DNA of 54,545 nucleotides from Terriglobia bacterium. GTDB lineage: Bacteria > Acidobacteriota > Terriglobia > Bryobacterales > Bryobacteraceae. The notes beneath the pieces are model-generated. The model was not told the origin of the DNA and did not search any database. It saw nothing but the letters and a program-made list of their open reading frames with translations. The stretch is from NCBI GenBank assembly GCA_025358575.1, contig JANYJA010000165.1, positions 1-54,545 on the forward strand, read 5' to 3'. The stretch's first letter is position 1; each line of letters begins with the position of its first letter. Below are positions 52,501 to 54,545 of this stretch, piece after piece. The position numbers and the translations under genes are program-made.

Positions 52501-52801
52501 CCGCCACCTGCAACTGCAATCCCGCGCGGCGCATCGTCCGAAATCCCGGCTTCGACGCCTCAATCACGTATCCCCCCGGAAGCAGCGCGAGAAAATGATA
52601 ATCGCCCGTCGTACCGGTTTCCGCGCTATACATTGCATGCGTCGCTCTCTGTTCCAGGGTCACGCCAACTCCAGCAATGTTCAGTCCAGACGCGTCTTTG
52701 ATCGTGCCGTAAAGCTCCGCGTGTCCCGATTGCCCACACGCCCACACGGCCGTCAATAGCCCCACCCAAATGATTCGTGATATGTATTGTAAACAAGACA
52801 T
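49550..52801 (-). CDS. Oar-like TonB-dependent receptor
   Basis: This is a 1,083-residue outer-membrane receptor. The ATG at 52801 gives a signal peptide (SRIIWVGLLTAVWACG); an in-frame TTG ten codons upstream overlaps the divergent gene and is rejected. A carboxypeptidase-regulatory-like domain (AELYGTIKDASGLNIAGVGV, TGDYHFLALLPGGY) is followed by a plug (FPLDGRNFVPLIALSPGV, EYGRSNGGIIQVSTKAG) and a large barrel ending in an aromatic residue (VEMAVKIRF). Many such receptors in Acidobacteria import glycans or bulky nutrients. It diverges from an XRE/PBP-like regulator, and a large dyad covers its start codon. Confidence 0.92.
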   Translation of the reverse strand: MSCLQYISRIIWVGLLTAVWACGQSGHAELYGTIKDASGLNIAGVGVTLEQRATHAMYSAETGTTGDYHFLALLPGGYVIEASKPGFRTMRRAGLQLQVADRISLDLLMEVGESGQTVEVNGAAPVLQTSTGTVSFLIDQEKVITFPLDGRNFVPLIALSPGVMLPPGQLLPRINGSRPRTSEYLYDGISVLQPEPGQVAYYPVIDAIDEFRVQLNSYSAEYGRSNGGIIQVSTKAGTDAYHGTLFEFFRNEALNARNLFATTGPKPLFRRNQFGFVLGGPIQNEKLFFFVDWQQTPLRTGVTRFSTVPTSLQRRGIFSVPIFDPATTVLTSAGYSRSAFVDNTIPSSRFDAAGLAVLNRYPPPNVFTAAGAEAIANNFRRTGADATGAAQFDTRLDRYFLEKHRIFSRYSFLRDDSSPTTPLPDGSGDITTGITGNRLTRADSVVAEHAWTISAASVNQLRFGFTRRGSNQTALQTGKSAGAPPTFQPAGFQQIGPPGSANSRLTTSVTEFIEEFSTIRGRHSLKVGADIRLERLDVLQPANPSGLFQFSPVLTCGLSSSGSPRVNTGNSIASLLLGEVQNFSADAQPAVLKPRATITEGFLQDDWKIAPRLTVNAGVRYTLNFPSVEANNRGAVFDLKTQELNFLGQNGYPRTARNLEKRNFAPRVGVAYALTPTFAVRGGYGLTWIEQAGITTPFTTPLFPYIQTRSQQSLDNINPAFLLSSGPTVRIPPISANAGLGQGVFATQRNNGSGYAQQWNVTLQKAFGKNWSVEAGYLGSKITRLGVPDVNLNQLTVEQLTLGSKLTQPVGNPFYGQIPVTSPLGRKTIPYQQLLRPYPRFTTVALYRNNIGHSTYHALQTHLEKRFADGLTLTAAYTFSKLIDDAGAVFDSALLTGPVSNFQAADSFNKPLEKDESTGSIPQVFAAGFDYEIPFAHGWRIAGIARAQAGAPVAVTQSTNFNAAFGFGIQRPNRVGDPNLPHGDRTTGRYFNTAAFGVAPQFTIGTSSRNPVRGPGYEAADLMIGKIFRVREKWTMEFRLEAFNISNTPPLGAPNGSFGSAAFGTITTALDPRVVEMAVKIRF

Positions 52802-52819
52802 TGTCTTGTAAGTAATACA
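52783..52819. promoter_or_regulatory. 37-bp two-tier inverted repeat (putative operator)
   Basis: The inner arms are ACAAGAC (52793-52799) and GTCTTGT (52803-52809) around ATT. The outer arms are TGTATT (52783-52788) and AATACA (52814-52819). The four-base gaps between inner and outer arms are equal on both sides, so one axis at 52801 serves both. It covers the start codon of the TonB receptor and ends five bases before the regulator start at 52825. It is a strong candidate for autoregulated, divergent control by that regulator. Confidence 0.65.
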
Positions 52820-52824
52820 CCAGT

Positions 52825-53919
52825 ATGCCAAACCGTATTGAAAACAATCTCCCCGCCTTGCGTGCCAGTCGCGGCATCTCGGCCGTCACTCTGGCGGAGC
52901 AAGCCGGCGTCAGCCGTCAAACCATTTACGCCATGGAAGCTGGGCATTACATCCCGAACACCCTTGTAGCGTTGCGCTTGGCCCGTGCGCTCGATGTGAA
53001 GGTGGAAGATCTTTTTCAGATCGAGGTCTCGGCTAGCGTTCCCGCAAAGCTGGAATCCGTCGAAATGCTCCCCGGCCTCAGCGCTCGCGGCCAGCCTGTG
53101 CGCCTGTGTCGCGTGGGCAAACGCGTGATTGGCATTCCATCCGCAATGACTCTGAATTACTTTCCCCCGGTGGATGGAACTCTTGTCGGCGCATCCAAGG
53201 TCGAACTCCTCCATGACATCGGCGGCCCGCACCGCCTGCTCATCGCCGGATGCGACCCGGCGCTCTCCGTGTTCACGCGTCATCTGCAAAACTCCGGAAC
53301 CGATCTGGTCCTTGCTAACTGCGCCAGTTCGCAAGCCCTGCGATTGCTCAAGCGCGGACGCGTTCACGTCGCCGGATCACACCTGCGCGATGAAAAGACT
53401 GGAGAATCGAATTTGCCGGCAGTGCGCAAACTTTTTCCCAAGCGTGCCGTCACTGTCGTGACTTTCGCAAGTTTCGAAGAAGGTCTAGTGTTCGCGAAAT
53501 CAAACGCAAAATCGATCCGCGGCGTCGCCGATCTTGCGCGCAAAGGCATGCGCATCGTGAATCGGGAGCGGGGTTCCGGCAGCCGTCTCTTGCTCGACAA
53601 TCAGCTTCAGCGTCTCGGCATTCCGGCGTCTCAAGTGAAAGGCTATGACCGTATCGCGGCGGGACATCTCGCCGCCGCGTGGCAAGTCCATTCGGGATTG
53701 GTGGATTGCTGCATCGCCACTCAAGCTGCCGCCCGCGCGTTCGGCCTCGGATTTCTGTCGCTTCTCATCGAGCGTTACGACCTGGTAATCCGGAGAGAAT
53801 TTACAGAACTTCCGGCTGTCCAGCAAATGCTCGATCTATTGCAGCGTGCGTCCCTACGCAGGGAACTCGACGCCCTCAACGGTTACGACACGTCCGCTAC
53901 CGGCGCCACACTACTTTAA
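52825..53919 (+). CDS. XRE-type regulator with PBP-like ligand domain
   Basis: This is a 364-residue one-component regulator. Residues 8-65 form a Cro/cI helix-turn-helix (LRASRGISAVTLAEQAGVSR, IYAMEAGHYIPNT). Residues 90-340 resemble the periplasmic-binding-protein-like fold (PF12727) of molybdate-type sensors (HRLLIAGCDPALSVFTRHLQ, HVAGSHLRDEKTGE, RIVNRERGSGSRLLLDNQL, FGLGFLSLLIERYDLVI). Such proteins often respond to an oxyanion or small metabolite. No Shine-Dalgarno site precedes the ATG. It probably controls itself and the divergent receptor through the dyad between them. The ligand is unknown. Confidence 0.88.
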   Translation: MPNRIENNLPALRASRGISAVTLAEQAGVSRQTIYAMEAGHYIPNTLVALRLARALDVKVEDLFQIEVSASVPAKLESVEMLPGLSARGQPVRLCRVGKRVIGIPSAMTLNYFPPVDGTLVGASKVELLHDIGGPHRLLIAGCDPALSVFTRHLQNSGTDLVLANCASSQALRLLKRGRVHVAGSHLRDEKTGESNLPAVRKLFPKRAVTVVTFASFEEGLVFAKSNAKSIRGVADLARKGMRIVNRERGSGSRLLLDNQLQRLGIPASQVKGYDRIAAGHLAAAWQVHSGLVDCCIATQAAARAFGLGFLSLLIERYDLVIRREFTELPAVQQMLDLLQRASLRRELDALNGYDTSATGATLL

Positions 53920-54457
53920 AAACCAGCAATCCCGCCGCTACCGCCATCCCGATTAACGCCTGATATTCCTGGTTTTTCCAATAAAGCGCGGTTCGAAACC
54001 GCGCTTGACCCGCGGCCCGCGAAAACCGCGGCCACAGCGCTGGAACACCTTCCGCGTATTCCGTATAGCCCGGGAAAATCGTCCGCAGATGTTGTTCTTC
54101 CAATTCAATCACCGGTAAGTACACCAGCAAAAATACCAGCGCGAACAAGATCCCTAATACCCAGCTCCGCGCTGCCAACACAAATCCAAACGCCACCACC
54201 AGAGTTCCGATGTAGAGCGGATTACGCGTATATGCGTACGGGCCGGACGTCGCTAAATCTCTGTTTTTTGCCAAGTAGCCCGCCGCCCACGCGCGCAACG
54301 CTAACCCCGTGAACGCGATCGGAAGTCCCATCGCCAGCGACGTTACGCTCGGCCGCGAAAACCACGCGAACGCCGCCAGCAGCAAGAATCCGAACGGCAC
54401 TCGCATCCGCGCCGCTGCATCCGCATAAGGTTTTGGAAACCAATACCGCCGAGTCAC
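53897..54457 (-). CDS. Isoprenylcysteine carboxyl methyltransferase-like membrane protein
   Basis: This 186-residue protein has about four membrane segments. LATSGPYAYTRNPLYIGTLV and the following VIELEEQHLRTIFPGYTEYA are the SAM-binding signatures of the ICMT/PEMT (NnrU-like) family, which methylates lipids, thiols or carboxylates at membranes. It begins with GTG overlapping the stop of the gene before it (GTGA) and its 3' end overlaps the regulator by 23 bases. Substrate unknown. Confidence 0.85.
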   Translation of the reverse strand: MTRRYWFPKPYADAAARMRVPFGFLLLAAFAWFSRPSVTSLAMGLPIAFTGLALRAWAAGYLAKNRDLATSGPYAYTRNPLYIGTLVVAFGFVLAARSWVLGILFALVFLLVYLPVIELEEQHLRTIFPGYTEYAEGVPALWPRFSRAAGQARFRTALYWKNQEYQALIGMAVAAGLLVFKVVWRR

Positions 54458-54545
54458 TGACAGACCGTTACCGCTCGCAATGTCGTCATCACCATCTCGG
54501 GCGTGATCGCCATCATGTTTTCGTCCGTCGTGCCATGGCGCTTGT
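54454..54545 (-). CDS. C-terminal end of a gene cut by the window edge
   Basis: The minus strand is open from the window edge to a TGA at 54456-54454. The last residues read KRHGTTDENMMAITPEMV followed by MTTLRAVTVCQ. The stop overlaps the GTG start of the ICMT-like gene by three bases, a typical coupled arrangement that supports a real gene. The product cannot be named from this fragment. Confidence 0.6.
   Translation of the reverse strand, partial: KRHGTTDENMMAITPEMVMTTLRAVTVCQ

Noticed and set aside
1-54545. tRNA, rRNA, CRISPR array or insertion sequence
   Set aside because: Looked for T-loop motifs, regularly spaced direct repeats, terminal inverted repeats and transposase motifs; none was convincing. 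A tRNAscan, CRISPR and ISfinder run would settle it.

Overview
The window looks like chromosomal DNA of an Acidobacteriota bacterium of the Solibacter/Bryobacter type. The inference rests on two Oar-like TonB-dependent receptors with carboxypeptidase-regulatory-like N-termini, the 'Soli_cterm' (TIGR03437-type) surface domain, a quinoprotein and cytochrome c pair typical of that phylum, bacillithiol synthesis (BshC) in a cell that also makes lipid A (LpxD), and many secreted proteins of unknown function. No rRNA, tRNA, CRISPR array, insertion sequence or integrase was seen. No stretch longer than 300 bases lacks a gene; the longest gaps are 27383-27581 and 47201-47367.

Layout. 1-4001: a secreted unknown protein, a small exported Cys/His protein and a TonB-dependent receptor. 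4099-7494: the succinate dehydrogenase operon sdhCAB. 7491-8117 (minus): GTP cyclohydrolase II, divergent from an orphan LytS-type sensor kinase (8164-9471), which is followed by a 49-residue metallothionein. 9698-13068 (minus): zinc-ribbon coiled-coil protein, MurJ and a PfkB-type sugar kinase. 13105-17453 (plus): EamA exporter, DinB-like protein, ribbon-helix-helix protein, and a compact Tat-reductase / Cys-His protein / sugar-binding lipoprotein operon. 17455-28481 (minus): a solo HicB-like protein, a secreted protein with a phage-fibre-like segment, and a long housekeeping run (NadD, cyclophilin, CPBP protease, M28 peptidase, HpaI-type aldolase, BshC, RseP, Dxr, a beta-hydroxyacid dehydrogenase).

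28521-38681 is mostly plus strand: histidine phosphatase, dihaem cytochrome c plus quinoprotein, a Soli_cterm/FN3/TIM-barrel surface enzyme, an FG-GAP/DUF1080 protein and a zinc exporter of the CDF family, with a VOC protein and the LOG-lpxD pair on the minus strand. 38678-42195: the two-component NHEJ system, ligD and ku, transcribed divergently. 42165-46866: small membrane, transport and stress genes (DUF72, holin-like, EamA, MBL-fold, FtsB-like, CutA, HAD phosphatase). 46931-49536: rpsO-pnp with structured spacers and a clear intrinsic terminator. 49550-54545: a second TonB-dependent receptor divergent from an XRE/PBP-like regulator, with a 37-bp two-tier inverted repeat between them, then an ICMT-like methyltransferase and the tail of another gene.

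The most promising places for new biology are the receptor/regulator locus with its dyad (52783-52819), the operon at 15039-17453, the cytochrome/quinoprotein pair, the Cys/His protein ahead of the first receptor, and the structured rpsO-pnp spacer. All reading was done by eye; no database search was run, so family names rest on motif recognition.
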